From the NCBI GenBank assembly GCA_031551485.1, contig JAVBNO010000031.1, positions 19,942 to 83,941 on the forward strand: 64,000 bases of DNA, in the 5' to 3' direction. The translations under genes were made by a program, and so were the position numbers. How positions within the stretch are numbered: the first letter of the stretch is position 1; every line of letters begins with the position of its first letter. Of this stretch, positions 24,299 through 32,341 are shown one piece after another. The notes under the pieces are model-generated. The model made no database searches and had not been told where the DNA came from. It was given only the letters and a program-made list of their open reading frames with translations. This stretch comes from JAVBNO01 sp031551485 (GTDB taxonomy: Bacteria; Bacillota; Clostridia; Oscillospirales; Ruminococcaceae).

Positions 24299-25382
24299 GG
24301 GAAAGCTCATTTCCACCACGCAATTGGTCACTTTAATGCTTGTTTCCCGCCTGTTCACTGCTTCCATTTATATGTCCAGCGGAGACATCATTTACGGCAC
24401 AGACGCAATGATCGCCATCGTGGCGGCCGCACTTATCCAAATTATTTTAATGATACCGGTCTATTTTCTCCTGAAAGGGCAGGGCGACCGGGATATGATT
24501 GCCTGTGCTTATATGATCCATCCGGTTGTGGGCAAAGTGTCCGCTGTGCTCTTATGGCTCTTTTGTCTTTCCATTGCAGGGGGGACGGTGCTTAGTTTCC
24601 AATATTTCTTATCTTACAGCGCCTACCCCATTGCCGGAGCTTGGGTCATTATCCTGATTTTTGCCGTCGCCATCATTTACGCCTCCTATATGGGGTTGGA
24701 GGCGGTGGCCAGGCTTTCTTTTTACGTCTTTTTTGCCTTTCTCGTCATGCTGGGTTTCATCGGTGTTGCGCTTATCCCCCGATACAGCATGGCACGTGTA
24801 ATGATGCCGTTTGTTGAGGGCACCACTCAATATCCTTACCTGATTCTGCAATTGCTGACGCGCAACAGCGAACTTATACTCATTCCCATGATGATGCCGT
24901 TATTAAAAGGCAAGGTGCGCAAAAGCTTTTTTGGCTATCTTCTTATTTCCACTGTCCTATTGGAAGCGCTTACCGGTATTGTTGTGGCAGCATTGGGGGA
25001 ATATGCCAAAACCCAAAAGTTTCCGGTTTATACTGCGGCCACCATTGCCGAAATGTCGGTGCTGGAACGGCTGGATTCTATTTACCTTACCGTGTGGATC
25101 TTCCTCGCTTTCGTCAAGGCCGCTCTCTTTTTATATATGGCCAACCGGTGTTTTTCTTATTTTGTGCGTTGGAAAACGGCGGATTGGTCAATGCCAATCG
25201 CCATGGTCATCATTGTGGGGGCCGCTGTCTATCTGTCCGGGGATGTGGGACTTTTTGGACAATTTTATCGCTTCATTGCATCAGGTATACCGATGGCCAC
25301 TGTCCTTTTGGCATTGCCTTGCCTGTTGCTTTTGTTGCGCTTGGCGCAAAAAAAGAGAAAAGGGGCGGATGCCAATGGCTAG
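24291..25382 (+). CDS. gerB: Spore germination protein, GerB-type permease subunit
   Basis: The B subunit of the receptor, 363 residues with about ten membrane helices. It belongs to the spore germination permease branch of the APC superfamily and likely forms the germinant-binding site and part of the ion-release path. The N-terminus (KLISTTQLVTLMLVSRLFT) and the region TVLSFQYFLSYSAYP through ARLSFYVFFAFLVMLGF are typical. The start ATG overlaps the A-subunit gene by 8 bases and the C-subunit gene starts 8 bases before its stop, so all three are translationally coupled. Confidence 0.94.
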   Translation: MNEGKLISTTQLVTLMLVSRLFTASIYMSSGDIIYGTDAMIAIVAAALIQIILMIPVYFLLKGQGDRDMIACAYMIHPVVGKVSAVLLWLFCLSIAGGTVLSFQYFLSYSAYPIAGAWVIILIFAVAIIYASYMGLEAVARLSFYVFFAFLVMLGFIGVALIPRYSMARVMMPFVEGTTQYPYLILQLLTRNSELILIPMMMPLLKGKVRKSFFGYLLISTVLLEALTGIVVAALGEYAKTQKFPVYTAATIAEMSVLERLDSIYLTVWIFLAFVKAALFLYMANRCFSYFVRWKTADWSMPIAMVIIVGAAVYLSGDVGLFGQFYRFIASGIPMATVLLALPCLLLLLRLAQKKRKGADANG

Positions 25383-26499
25383 GCGATGCGTTTATGTGTT
25401 TTGCCTCTTTCTGGTGTTGGCCGTCTGTGGCTGTACACCGGGTGTCGAGCTGCGGGATCGGCTGATTGTGCAGGCGGTGGGTGTGGATTTGCAAAATAAC
25501 AAATACGCTCTCACGCTGAAAGTACTGGAGACCAGCGGCAGCGGTGGCGAACAAAAGTTTGAGCAGGTCATTATGAAGGGAACAGGTGAAACGGTAGCCG
25601 AGGCTTTTGCCGACATCGATATACAACAGGGGATGAAAATTTTTCTGGGCAACAATAAACTCATCATTCTGGGCAGGGAAGTGGCGGAAAAAGGTCTTCA
25701 ATATGCTGTCGATTACTTTAACAACAACCGGGAATCCCGGCCCACGGTGGTGGTTGTCATCTCCGATACGACTGCCGCTGATATACTCACCGCCAAATCA
25801 AACAAGCGTCTTATTCCGGCCGAAGCCATTGAAGCCAAGCTGGATGATGAGCGCCACAGTTGGCCTATGGCGGAAAGTGAGCTTATCAGCCTGATGGAAG
25901 GCATGATGTTGGAAGGCAAGGACCCTCATATCCCGGTGCTGAAAGTAGAGGAAGCAGGGGAGGGGGATCAGCAAATTTCCGTTTACGGTAGCGGGGTTTT
26001 TCGAGGTGACAGAATGGTCGACACCCTGAACCTTCAAGAAACACAGGTGGCATTGTGGGGCACTGGCAGGCATCAATGGGCCGTTGTTGTGGTGGAAGAC
26101 AGTAAATTGGGAAAGCTTTCACTGTCGGTGGACAGTGTCAAAACACGCATACAAAGCCAAATTGTTGGAGGTGTTCCGACCTTTTCACTGCAAACTCACA
26201 TTTCCACCGCGCTTTTGGAAACGATGAACGAAACGTCGGTGGTTCTGGCCGAGGAGGATGTGCAGCGCATTGAGGTCTTGCTAGCCCAGCAAGCTACCCA
26301 GGATCTTTCGGCGGTTTTTGGAAAAACTATCAAACAGGATTCCAGCGATATTTTAGGCCTGGGTGAACTTTTGCACAAATATGAGCCTGATTACTGGAAA
26401 GCCAACAGTACACGCTGGACGGATATTTTGCCGGACATTGCCGTCAAAATTGCGGTGGAATGCGATATAAAAAAGGTCGAAACCCCTTTAAAAGTATAG
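25375..26499 (+). CDS. gerC: Spore germination lipoprotein, Ger(x)C family
   Basis: The C subunit of the germinant receptor, a 374-residue lipoprotein on the outer face of the spore inner membrane. The signal peptide (RRCVYVFCLFLVLAVCGC) ends at a lipobox with the lipidated Cys at about residue 20. After that come the family opening ELRDRLIVQAVGVDL, the GTGETVAEAFADIDIQQGMKIFLGNNKLIILG segment, and the C-terminal part with LGLGELLHKYEPDYWKA, typical of Ger(x)C. Start ATG 25375 is 7 bases after AGGGGCGG; another ATG two codons earlier lies too close. The gene ends at a hairpin shared with the convergent gene. Confidence 0.94.
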   Translation: MARRCVYVFCLFLVLAVCGCTPGVELRDRLIVQAVGVDLQNNKYALTLKVLETSGSGGEQKFEQVIMKGTGETVAEAFADIDIQQGMKIFLGNNKLIILGREVAEKGLQYAVDYFNNNRESRPTVVVVISDTTAADILTAKSNKRLIPAEAIEAKLDDERHSWPMAESELISLMEGMMLEGKDPHIPVLKVEEAGEGDQQISVYGSGVFRGDRMVDTLNLQETQVALWGTGRHQWAVVVVEDSKLGKLSLSVDSVKTRIQSQIVGGVPTFSLQTHISTALLETMNETSVVLAEEDVQRIEVLLAQQATQDLSAVFGKTIKQDSSDILGLGELLHKYEPDYWKANSTRWTDILPDIAVKIAVECDIKKVETPLKV

Positions 26500-26500
26500 C

Positions 26501-26532
26501 AAAAGAAGGCGCTTTTACACAAAAGCGCCTTC
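26501..26532. terminator. Terminator between gerC and the convergent SLOG gene
   Basis: A perfect 12-bp stem GAAGGCGCTTTT/AAAAGCGCCTTC (26505-26516, 26521-26532) with an ACAC loop. On minus it is followed by CTTTTG, so it best serves the minus-strand gene. On plus it may still act as a 3' end for the ger operon. Confidence 0.82.
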
Positions 26533-26548
26533 AACGTTTCAATATCAT

Positions 26549-26890
26549 TTAAATGATAGGAATTATTTTCACAGGAATATGCCGTTTCAGACATTCTTCA
26601 ATTACAAAACGGGTACCTTTCGACTTCATATCCCAAAAAGCCAATACGATGTCAGCGTAAGTAATAATCTCAATGTTGCGGACAAGGGGTGCCGAACGGC
26701 CAAATATTCCATAATCAGGAACAAATCTTGTCAATTTGCGGTTGGTCGCTTTTGCCGCTTCAGCAGCCAATGTGTCAATTCCTCTTGCTCCGCCGCTGAC
26801 AATTTCTGTGCAATTCTTTGGTATAAAACGGAGGATAAGCGTTAAATTGGCTGATGAACACAGACGAGAACCAACGATCGCCACTCTCAT
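26549..26890 (-). CDS. SLOG-fold (Rossmann-like) protein, YspA/DprA-related
   Basis: A 113-residue single-domain protein. It opens MRVAIVGSR, then EIVSGGARGIDTLAAEAAK, the nucleotide-binding glycine loop typical of the SLOG superfamily (DprA, LOG, YspA, cyclic-nucleotide sensor families), and YADIVLAFWDMKSKGTRFVIEEC, in which KSKGT is the second conserved loop. Members bind nucleotides or related ligands; the specific ligand is unknown. Start ATG 26890 has AAAGGA 8 bases upstream; an ATG at 26899 in frame overlaps that site. It is a monocistronic gene convergent with the ger operon. A lone small SLOG domain may be a sensor or an enzyme; I cannot tell which. Confidence 0.8.
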   Translation of the reverse strand: MRVAIVGSRLCSSANLTLILRFIPKNCTEIVSGGARGIDTLAAEAAKATNRKLTRFVPDYGIFGRSAPLVRNIEIITYADIVLAFWDMKSKGTRFVIEECLKRHIPVKIIPII

Positions 26891-27104
26891 ATTACCCATC
26901 CTTTATTGAGCCATATTTTTCCTTCATCATACTACAAATTTCGCCAGTGTAAAAGGCTTTGTGCCGGACAAAATATGTGCGGTGCTAAATAACGCCAAAA
27001 CCGCCTAATTCAGGGTGATTTATCATGAATTTGCCTCAAATAAATCATTGCGCGGGGCCCACACTAACAAAGAAATCCCAAAATGAAACGAGGCGGATAC
27101 AACT

Positions 27105-28349
27105 ATGCATTTTAAGAGCTTTTACAAAAGCTTTGCGGCCACCTTCTCTCTGATCATCGCGATTACGCTTTGCTTTTTGCTATATGTCGAAAGTACCATT
27201 CCGGATCATATCAATGTTGTCCGGGGCGAAGAACCTTATCTTCCCTCCGCTTATCCATTAACAGTTACTAAAATGGATATCGAAACTATCCCTGCGTCGG
27301 CATCCATTTTGGCAAATGAAAGCTATAATGCCGATGTACGCCTGTTGGGTAGTTTAAGCATTAAAACGGTTCAGGTTAACGTGGTAGATCGGAAACGGGT
27401 TGTAGTGGGCGGTAACCCTTTCGGCATAAAAATGTTTACCGAAGGGGTTATGGTGGTCGGCATCAGCGACATTCCCGTGGGAAATACCACGCAGAATCCG
27501 GCCAAACAATCAGGCATTCAAACCGGCGATATTATATTAGAAATTAACGACGAAATAATCGATTCCAACCACAAGTTAGGGGAAATGGTCGCCAACAGCA
27601 TGGGCGAAACACTTACCTTCAAGCTCCGGCGGCATGGTGAAAATATGGACATTTTTTTGACGCCTGTCAAGTCGGCAGCCGATTCCAAATACCGGGCGGG
27701 CATTTGGGTACGGGATAGTTCAGCGGGAATTGGTACTATGACTTTCTACGATCCCTCCAATGGCGTTTTTTCGGGTTTGGGCCACGCTATCTGTGATATT
27801 GATACCGGCGAGCTGATGCCCCTGGACCGTGGTGAGGTTGTCGACGTGGATATTACCGGTGTGCACAGGGGCGAAGCCGGCGCGCCCGGCGAACTGCAAG
27901 GCACGCTGATGAACCAAACCATTCTGGGCCAACTGGATGACAATCGGGAAAGCGGTATTTACGGACATATCAATAATGAGGACTATTTTACCGGTGCCCG
28001 TCTGGAATTACCCCTGGCTACCAGGTCGGAAATTGCCATTGGACCGGCTAAGATTCGCACCACGATTGCGGGCAATACACCAGAAGAATTTGATATCTAT
28101 ATCGAGAAAATTTTACTCAATGATACAACGCTTACCAAGAACATGGTCATTAAGGTAACAGACCCTGAACTAATTGAAAAATCCGGTGGAATTGTACAGG
28201 GGATGAGCGGCAGCCCGATTATCCAAAACGGGATGTTGGTGGGGTCGGTGACCCATGTATTTGTCAATGATCCGCTGCGAGGATTTGGAATTTTTGCCGA
28301 AAATATTTATTCCGACAATTTACAAAAAGAATGGAAAAAAGCTTCGTAA
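27105..28349 (+). CDS. spoIVB: SpoIVB serine peptidase (S55)
   Basis: A sporulation signalling protease made in the forespore and secreted across the inner membrane, where it cleaves SpoIVFA and triggers pro-sigma-K processing. The 414-residue protein has an N-terminal transmembrane signal (about 10-28), a PDZ domain (about 110-200, GIQTGDIILEINDEII), and the SpoIVB peptidase domain with catalytic His in GLGHAICD (H227) and catalytic Ser in MSGSP (S370). The spoIVB-spo0A order is conserved in spore-forming Firmicutes, where recN often precedes; here the upstream gene is unrelated. The terminator 11 bases after its stop separates it from spo0A. Confidence 0.97.
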   Translation: MHFKSFYKSFAATFSLIIAITLCFLLYVESTIPDHINVVRGEEPYLPSAYPLTVTKMDIETIPASASILANESYNADVRLLGSLSIKTVQVNVVDRKRVVVGGNPFGIKMFTEGVMVVGISDIPVGNTTQNPAKQSGIQTGDIILEINDEIIDSNHKLGEMVANSMGETLTFKLRRHGENMDIFLTPVKSAADSKYRAGIWVRDSSAGIGTMTFYDPSNGVFSGLGHAICDIDTGELMPLDRGEVVDVDITGVHRGEAGAPGELQGTLMNQTILGQLDDNRESGIYGHINNEDYFTGARLELPLATRSEIAIGPAKIRTTIAGNTPEEFDIYIEKILLNDTTLTKNMVIKVTDPELIEKSGGIVQGMSGSPIIQNGMLVGSVTHVFVNDPLRGFGIFAENIYSDNLQKEWKKAS

Positions 28350-28360
28350 TACGCTATAAT

Positions 28361-28400
28361 AATAACCGGGTGACGTTAATTTTACCCGGTTATTGTGTTT
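28361..28400 (+). terminator. Intrinsic terminator after spoIVB
   Basis: An 11-bp perfect stem AATAACCGGGT/ACCCGGTTATT (28361-28371, 28384-28394), a 12-base loop, then GTGTTTTTT. Confidence 0.87.
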
Positions 28401-28446
28401 TTTACATCTATCATAATTTCCTAAAATTGCGTCCGCGACAAAAACA

Positions 28447-28458
28447 TTTTTTCGACGA
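28447..28458 (-). promoter_or_regulatory. Possible 0A box upstream of spo0A
   Basis: TTTTTTCGACGA reads TCGTCGAAAAAA on minus, one mismatch from the Spo0A box core TGTCGAA and with its A-rich flank. It lies about 110 bases before the spo0A start, a place where Spo0A boxes occur in other species. A match this short could be chance. Confidence 0.4.
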
Positions 28459-28564
28459 TTTTAGAAGAAAATTTATTTACAAAATTTACCAAAAAACCCT
28501 TGTATCATTTTCCAGAATATGGTAACCTGTAGTCAAATCTAAAAGACACCATAGGAGGATTGTC

Positions 28565-29344
28565 ATGAATAGTAAAATGACCGTATTGATTTCGGACGAT
28601 AGCAAGGAGTTTTCCACACAATGTTCATCTATTTTGCGCAGCTATGGGTTCGAAACCATCATGGCCCCCAAAGACGGAGTGAAGGTATTGGCTATTATTA
28701 AGGAGCAGCAGCCTTCCGTCGTTCTTATCGATGTTTTTATGCCTTATCTCGATGCCATAGGCGTCATGTCCGCCGTCAAAAAACTCAATATCGCCAATCC
28801 CCCTATCTTCATGACAATGTCCTCCTTTGACAATCCAATGCTGGAAAATGAGCTGATTAAAAGCGGTTCCATCTATCATTTCCTCAAACCCTTTGATACC
28901 CAAATTCTTTCCGAGCGTATTATTCAAATTTGTGGTATGGGTAAAGAAGATTACACCTCTCCCATCAGCATGATTCCAAAAGGCGAGCCAGATTTGGAAC
29001 TCATGGTTACCGAAATCATACTTCAAATAGGTGTGCCTGCCCACATCAAAGGTTATCACTATCTTCGGGAATCAATTATCCTTGCTGTTAAAGAGCCGGA
29101 TATTATTAATTCCATCACCAAGCTGCTGTATCCCACAGTAGCCAAAAACAACGGCACTACTTCGTCCCGGGTCGAGCGGGCCATCCGTCACGCCATCGAG
29201 GTTGCGTGGGACCGGGGTGATGTGGATATTCTCAATTCCTATTTCGGCTACACCATCCATAACTTGCGGGGTAAACCTACCAATTCGGAATTCATCGCTA
29301 TGATCGCCGATAAGCTGCGTCTCCGCCTGAAAGCGGCCAACTAA
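28565..29344 (+). CDS. spo0A: Sporulation transcription factor Spo0A
   Basis: The master response regulator of sporulation, 259 residues, cytoplasmic. The receiver domain spans about 1-125: acidic pocket in LISDDSKEF, phosphoacceptor Asp56 in LIDVFMP, conserved Thr/Ser in TMSSFDN, and Lys108 in FLKPFD. The Spo0A_C DNA-binding domain is at about 140-259 and contains IGVPAHIKGYHYLRESI and SRVERAIRHAIEVAWDRGD, which includes the recognition helix. A ribosome binding site AGGAGG precedes the ATG. It is monocistronic, with terminators on each side, directly downstream of spoIVB as in Bacillus and Clostridium. Confidence 0.98.
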   Translation: MNSKMTVLISDDSKEFSTQCSSILRSYGFETIMAPKDGVKVLAIIKEQQPSVVLIDVFMPYLDAIGVMSAVKKLNIANPPIFMTMSSFDNPMLENELIKSGSIYHFLKPFDTQILSERIIQICGMGKEDYTSPISMIPKGEPDLELMVTEIILQIGVPAHIKGYHYLRESIILAVKEPDIINSITKLLYPTVAKNNGTTSSRVERAIRHAIEVAWDRGDVDILNSYFGYTIHNLRGKPTNSEFIAMIADKLRLRLKAAN

Positions 29345-29389
29345 AAGTGTCCAAAAATTTTCTGTTTTTAATGCGCATATGACATATGA

Positions 29390-29422
29390 CATGGGTGGCT
29401 GTAATAGTCGCCCATGTTTTTT
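29390..29422 (+). terminator. Intrinsic terminator after spo0A
   Basis: CATGGGTG (29390-29397) pairs with CGCCCATG (29409-29416, one wobble), followed by six T. Confidence 0.85.
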
Positions 29423-29484
29423 GCATATAGGGTATTAAATTTTGTGAACAGAGACGATTGGCAGGATTTAGCGTGGGTTAATGC

Positions 29485-29513
29485 TTGTGGAATATCGTCC
29501 ATAGTGGTATACT
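29485..29513 (+). promoter_or_regulatory. Sigma-A promoter for the P-loop ATPase-vor region
   Basis: TTGTGG at 29485-29490, a 17-base spacer and TATACT at 29508-29513, about 50 bases before the next start codon. Confidence 0.6.
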
Positions 29514-29563
29514 GTTGGATAATACTCAACTGAAATTCTTTTTTCTCAACGAGGTCTTTTTCT

Positions 29564-30244
29564 ATGAATCAACTTCTAAAAGCATTGCCCAATATGATTG
29601 TTATTACCGGCCATTACGGCTGCGGCAAAACCAATTTAGCCATCAACCTGGCCCTGCAGTTTGCCGCAAGTGGCGAAGAAACAACTCTGGCCGATTTGGA
29701 TATCGTCAATCCTTATTTTCGTTCTTCCGATTTTGGGACCCTGGCCCATGCGCACGGTATTACGCTGATTACACCGGGCCTTGCAGGCAGTACGCTGGAT
29801 ATTCCGGCACTGGGTGGCCAATTGGATGCCGTTTTGCAGCAGCCGGGCGGCCGTGTGATTGTTGATGTAGGCGGCGACGATGCCGGCAGTTACGCACTGG
29901 GCCGATATGCCCCCAAAATTAAGACTAAAGATTATTGCTGCCTTTATGTTGTCAACCAGAACCGCAATCTTATTGGCACCCCCCGGGAGGCTGTAGAAAT
30001 TATGCGGGAGATTGAAGGAGCCGGCCATCTGCCTGTCACCGCCATCGTTAACAATACCCACCTGGGAAAACTTACGACAGCGCAAGACGTGGAACATTCC
30101 ACAGCTTATGCACAAGCGGTTGCCAAACTGGCGGATGTTCCGCTGCTTTTTACTACCTGCCCCAAAACGCTGGAGAGGCAGCTTATTACCATTGAGAACC
30201 TATTACCCGTGGATATTTACGTAAAAACCCCATGGGATGAATGA
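29564..30244 (+). CDS. P-loop ATPase, CobQ/MinD-like
   Basis: A 226-residue cytoplasmic ATPase of the SIMIBI class. The deviant Walker A is GHYGCGKTNLAINLA at about residues 17-31, Switch I-like ADLDIVNPYFRSSD, and a VIVDVGGDDAG loop takes the place of Walker B. Late, VVNQNR and VTAIVNNTHLG resemble the base-recognition strand. The family is seen beside ferredoxin oxidoreductase operons in Clostridia as an uncharacterised ATP-binding protein. It ends 53 bases before the ferredoxin-like vor subunit and is probably cotranscribed, so a role in maturation or cofactor loading of that enzyme is possible but only inferred. Confidence 0.8.
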   Translation: MNQLLKALPNMIVITGHYGCGKTNLAINLALQFAASGEETTLADLDIVNPYFRSSDFGTLAHAHGITLITPGLAGSTLDIPALGGQLDAVLQQPGGRVIVDVGGDDAGSYALGRYAPKIKTKDYCCLYVVNQNRNLIGTPREAVEIMREIEGAGHLPVTAIVNNTHLGKLTTAQDVEHSTAYAQAVAKLADVPLLFTTCPKTLERQLITIENLLPVDIYVKTPWDE

Positions 30245-30297
30245 TATAAAGAATATTACTTCACAAATTCTGAACCTATCAACGAGGAGGTGCAAAA

Positions 30298-30504
30298 ATG
30301 GCAAAGATGACAGTTGATGAAGTGGTCTGTAAAGGCTGCGGATTATGCGTTACAGTTTGCCCCAAGAAGATCGTCCAGCTTTCCAAAGGGCGCCTGAGTG
30401 CAAAGGGATATTGTCCTGCCGAAGTTGTGGAAATGGAAAAATGCATTGGCTGCGGGATGTGTGCGATTATGTGTCCCGACAGCGCCATCACAGTAGAAAG
30501 GTAG
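30298..30504 (+). CDS. vorD: 2-oxoacid:ferredoxin oxidoreductase, ferredoxin-like delta subunit
   Basis: The electron-transfer subunit, 68 residues, carrying two [4Fe-4S] clusters. Two classic motifs are present: CKGCGLCVTVCPK and CIGCGMCAIMCPD (CxxCxxCxxxCP twice). It passes electrons between the TPP enzyme core and external ferredoxin. Ribosome binding site GAGGAGG lies 10 bases before the ATG. First of four vor genes in the order delta, alpha, beta, gamma; the next gene starts 8 bases after its stop. Alone it could be any 2x[4Fe-4S] ferredoxin; context makes the assignment. Confidence 0.93.
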   Translation: MAKMTVDEVVCKGCGLCVTVCPKKIVQLSKGRLSAKGYCPAEVVEMEKCIGCGMCAIMCPDSAITVER

Positions 30505-30512
30505 TGAGAACA

Positions 30513-31574
30513 TTGGCTGAAAAGCTCTTAATGAAAGGCAACGAGGCCCTTGCCGAAGCGGCTATCCAGGCCGGTTGCCGTCATTTCTTCGGATATCCCA
30601 TTACGCCGCAAACCGAAGTCGCTGCCTACATGGCGCGGCGCATGCCCAAAATTGGCGGTACTTATTTGCAGGCGGAGTCGGAAGTAGCGGCTATTAACAT
30701 GGTACTGGGCGCATCGGCAGCGGGCGCACGGGTGCTTACCTCGTCTTCCTCTCCGGGCATCTCTTTAAAAACCGAGGGTATTTCCTACATGGCCGGTTCC
30801 GATCTCCCGGCCGTTATCATCAACATCCAGCGGGGTGGCCCCGGTTTGGGCGGCATTCAGCCTTCTCAGGCTGATTATACGCAAGCAACCAAAGCCATCG
30901 GCCACGGTGACTTCCATGTGTTGGTTTTTTGCCCCAATACAGTGCAGGAAATGGTCAATATCATGTTTGACGCTTTTGACCTTTCCGATAAGTACCGCAT
31001 GCCTGCGGTCATTTTAGGCGATGGCATGTTGGGTCAGATGATGGAGCCGGTTGAATTCCCTGAGCGCAAGGTGGAAACAAAGGACAAACCTTGGGCTACC
31101 AACGGCCACGAGGGCAAGCGTGCCCATAATGTTGTCAATTCCCTGTATCTTCAGCCCGAGCAATTGGAAGACCAGGTGCTGGCCCGCTTTAAAAGATATG
31201 AGGAAATCCAAGCCAACGAGGCCCGCGAGGAAGCCTACCTTGTGGATGATGCCGATATTGTGCTGGTGGCCTACGGTGCCACCTCCCGCATTGCCAAGTC
31301 CGCGGTCAATATGGCGCGTGCAGATGGCATTAAAGCAGGCCTTATCCGGCCCATTACCGCCTGGCCGTTTCCCACAAAAGGCATCGAAGCGGCCACGAAA
31401 ACCGCTGCGCAGTTTTTGTGTGTGGAAATGAGCATGGGTCAGATGGTGGATGATGTTCGCGCTGTGGTTTGCGGCCGCAAACCGGTGGCTTTCTTTGGCC
31501 GCACCGGCGGCATCATCCCCACCCCCACCGAAGTATATGAAGAAATCAAACGATTGACAGGAGGTGCGAAGTAA
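30513..31574 (+). CDS. vorB: 2-oxoacid:ferredoxin oxidoreductase alpha subunit, VorB-type
   Basis: The alpha subunit of a CoA-acylating 2-oxoacid:ferredoxin oxidoreductase, 353 residues. Domain I (about 1-230) binds the pyrimidine side of TPP and the substrate, with FGYPITPQTE, QAESEVAAINMVLGASAAGARVLTSSSSPG, and SDLPAVIINIQRGGPGLG. Domain II (about 250-350) follows, with VAYGATSRIA and GLIRPITAWPFP. The family label in these genomes is 3-methyl-2-oxobutanoate dehydrogenase VorB; the split four-subunit form and PITPQTE text fit the branched-chain (VOR) or 2-oxoglutarate (KOR) group rather than pyruvate enzymes. I chose TTG 30513 (MAEKLLMKGNEAL), which matches usual homolog starts. The 1-base overlap with the beta gene indicates coupling. 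Confidence 0.92.
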   Translation: MAEKLLMKGNEALAEAAIQAGCRHFFGYPITPQTEVAAYMARRMPKIGGTYLQAESEVAAINMVLGASAAGARVLTSSSSPGISLKTEGISYMAGSDLPAVIINIQRGGPGLGGIQPSQADYTQATKAIGHGDFHVLVFCPNTVQEMVNIMFDAFDLSDKYRMPAVILGDGMLGQMMEPVEFPERKVETKDKPWATNGHEGKRAHNVVNSLYLQPEQLEDQVLARFKRYEEIQANEAREEAYLVDDADIVLVAYGATSRIAKSAVNMARADGIKAGLIRPITAWPFPTKGIEAATKTAAQFLCVEMSMGQMVDDVRAVVCGRKPVAFFGRTGGIIPTPTEVYEEIKRLTGGAK

Positions 31575-32341
31575 TGGCGATTGTCTATCAAAAATCCCCC
31601 AGTCTTACCGACGCCCCTTTGCACTATTGCCCGGGATGTACCCATGGCGTCATCCACAAGTTGGTGGCCGAGGTCATGGATGAAATGGGCTTTCAGGGCC
31701 AAGCCGTGGGTGTTGCGCCTGTGGGCTGTGCCGTTTTGGCCTACAACTATTTTAGCTGCGACATGGTGCAGGCGCCTCACGGCCGCGCCCCTGCGGTGGC
31801 GACCGGCCTCAAGCGCGCTTTGCCGGATAATATAATCTTTACCTATCAGGGCGACGGCGACCTGGCCGCCATTGGCACCGCCGAAACCGTCCACGCCGCC
31901 AGCCGCGGCGAAAATATTACGATTATCTTTGTCAACAATGCCATTTATGGTATGACTGGCGGCCAGATGGCGCCTACCACGTTGCCCGGCCAAGTTACCC
32001 AGACATCCCCCTATGGCCGCGATGTCCAGACGGCAGGTTACCCTGTTCGGGTGTGCGAGCTCTTATCCACATTGGATGGCGTTGCTTACGCCGAGCGGGT
32101 GTCAGTAGATACTATCCCGAATATCCGCAAAGCCAAACAGGCGATCCAAAAGGCGTTTACTGTCCAAAAAAATAAGCAGGGCTTTGGCATTGTCGAGGTG
32201 CTGTCCACCTGTCCCACCAACTGGGGTCTCACCCCGGTGGATGCCATTACATGGCTGCAAGCCAATATGATGCCGTATTATCCCCTGGGCGTCTACAAAG
32301 ACAAAACGGCGGAGGAGGGTAAAGCGGATGGCAACCAGTAA
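31574..32341 (+). CDS. vorA: 2-oxoacid:ferredoxin oxidoreductase beta subunit (TPP-binding)
   Basis: The TPP pyrophosphate-binding subunit, 255 residues. HYCPGCTHGVIHKLVAE at the N-terminus marks the KOR/VOR family, GCAVLAYNYF and APHGRAPAVATGLKRA follow, and the TPP/Mg motif is GDGDLAAIGTAETVHAASRGENITIIFVNN (GDG...NN). The C-terminal part includes EVLSTCPTNWGLTPVDAI. With the alpha subunit it decarboxylates a 2-oxoacid to acyl-CoA, or runs in reverse with reduced ferredoxin. It begins 1 base inside the alpha gene and overlaps the gamma gene by 14 bases. Confidence 0.93.
   Translation: MAIVYQKSPSLTDAPLHYCPGCTHGVIHKLVAEVMDEMGFQGQAVGVAPVGCAVLAYNYFSCDMVQAPHGRAPAVATGLKRALPDNIIFTYQGDGDLAAIGTAETVHAASRGENITIIFVNNAIYGMTGGQMAPTTLPGQVTQTSPYGRDVQTAGYPVRVCELLSTLDGVAYAERVSVDTIPNIRKAKQAIQKAFTVQKNKQGFGIVEVLSTCPTNWGLTPVDAITWLQANMMPYYPLGVYKDKTAEEGKADGNQ

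Noticed and set aside
28331..28525. 64-codon frame between spoIVB and spo0A
   Set aside because: It starts inside spoIVB and reads through its terminator; no family signal.
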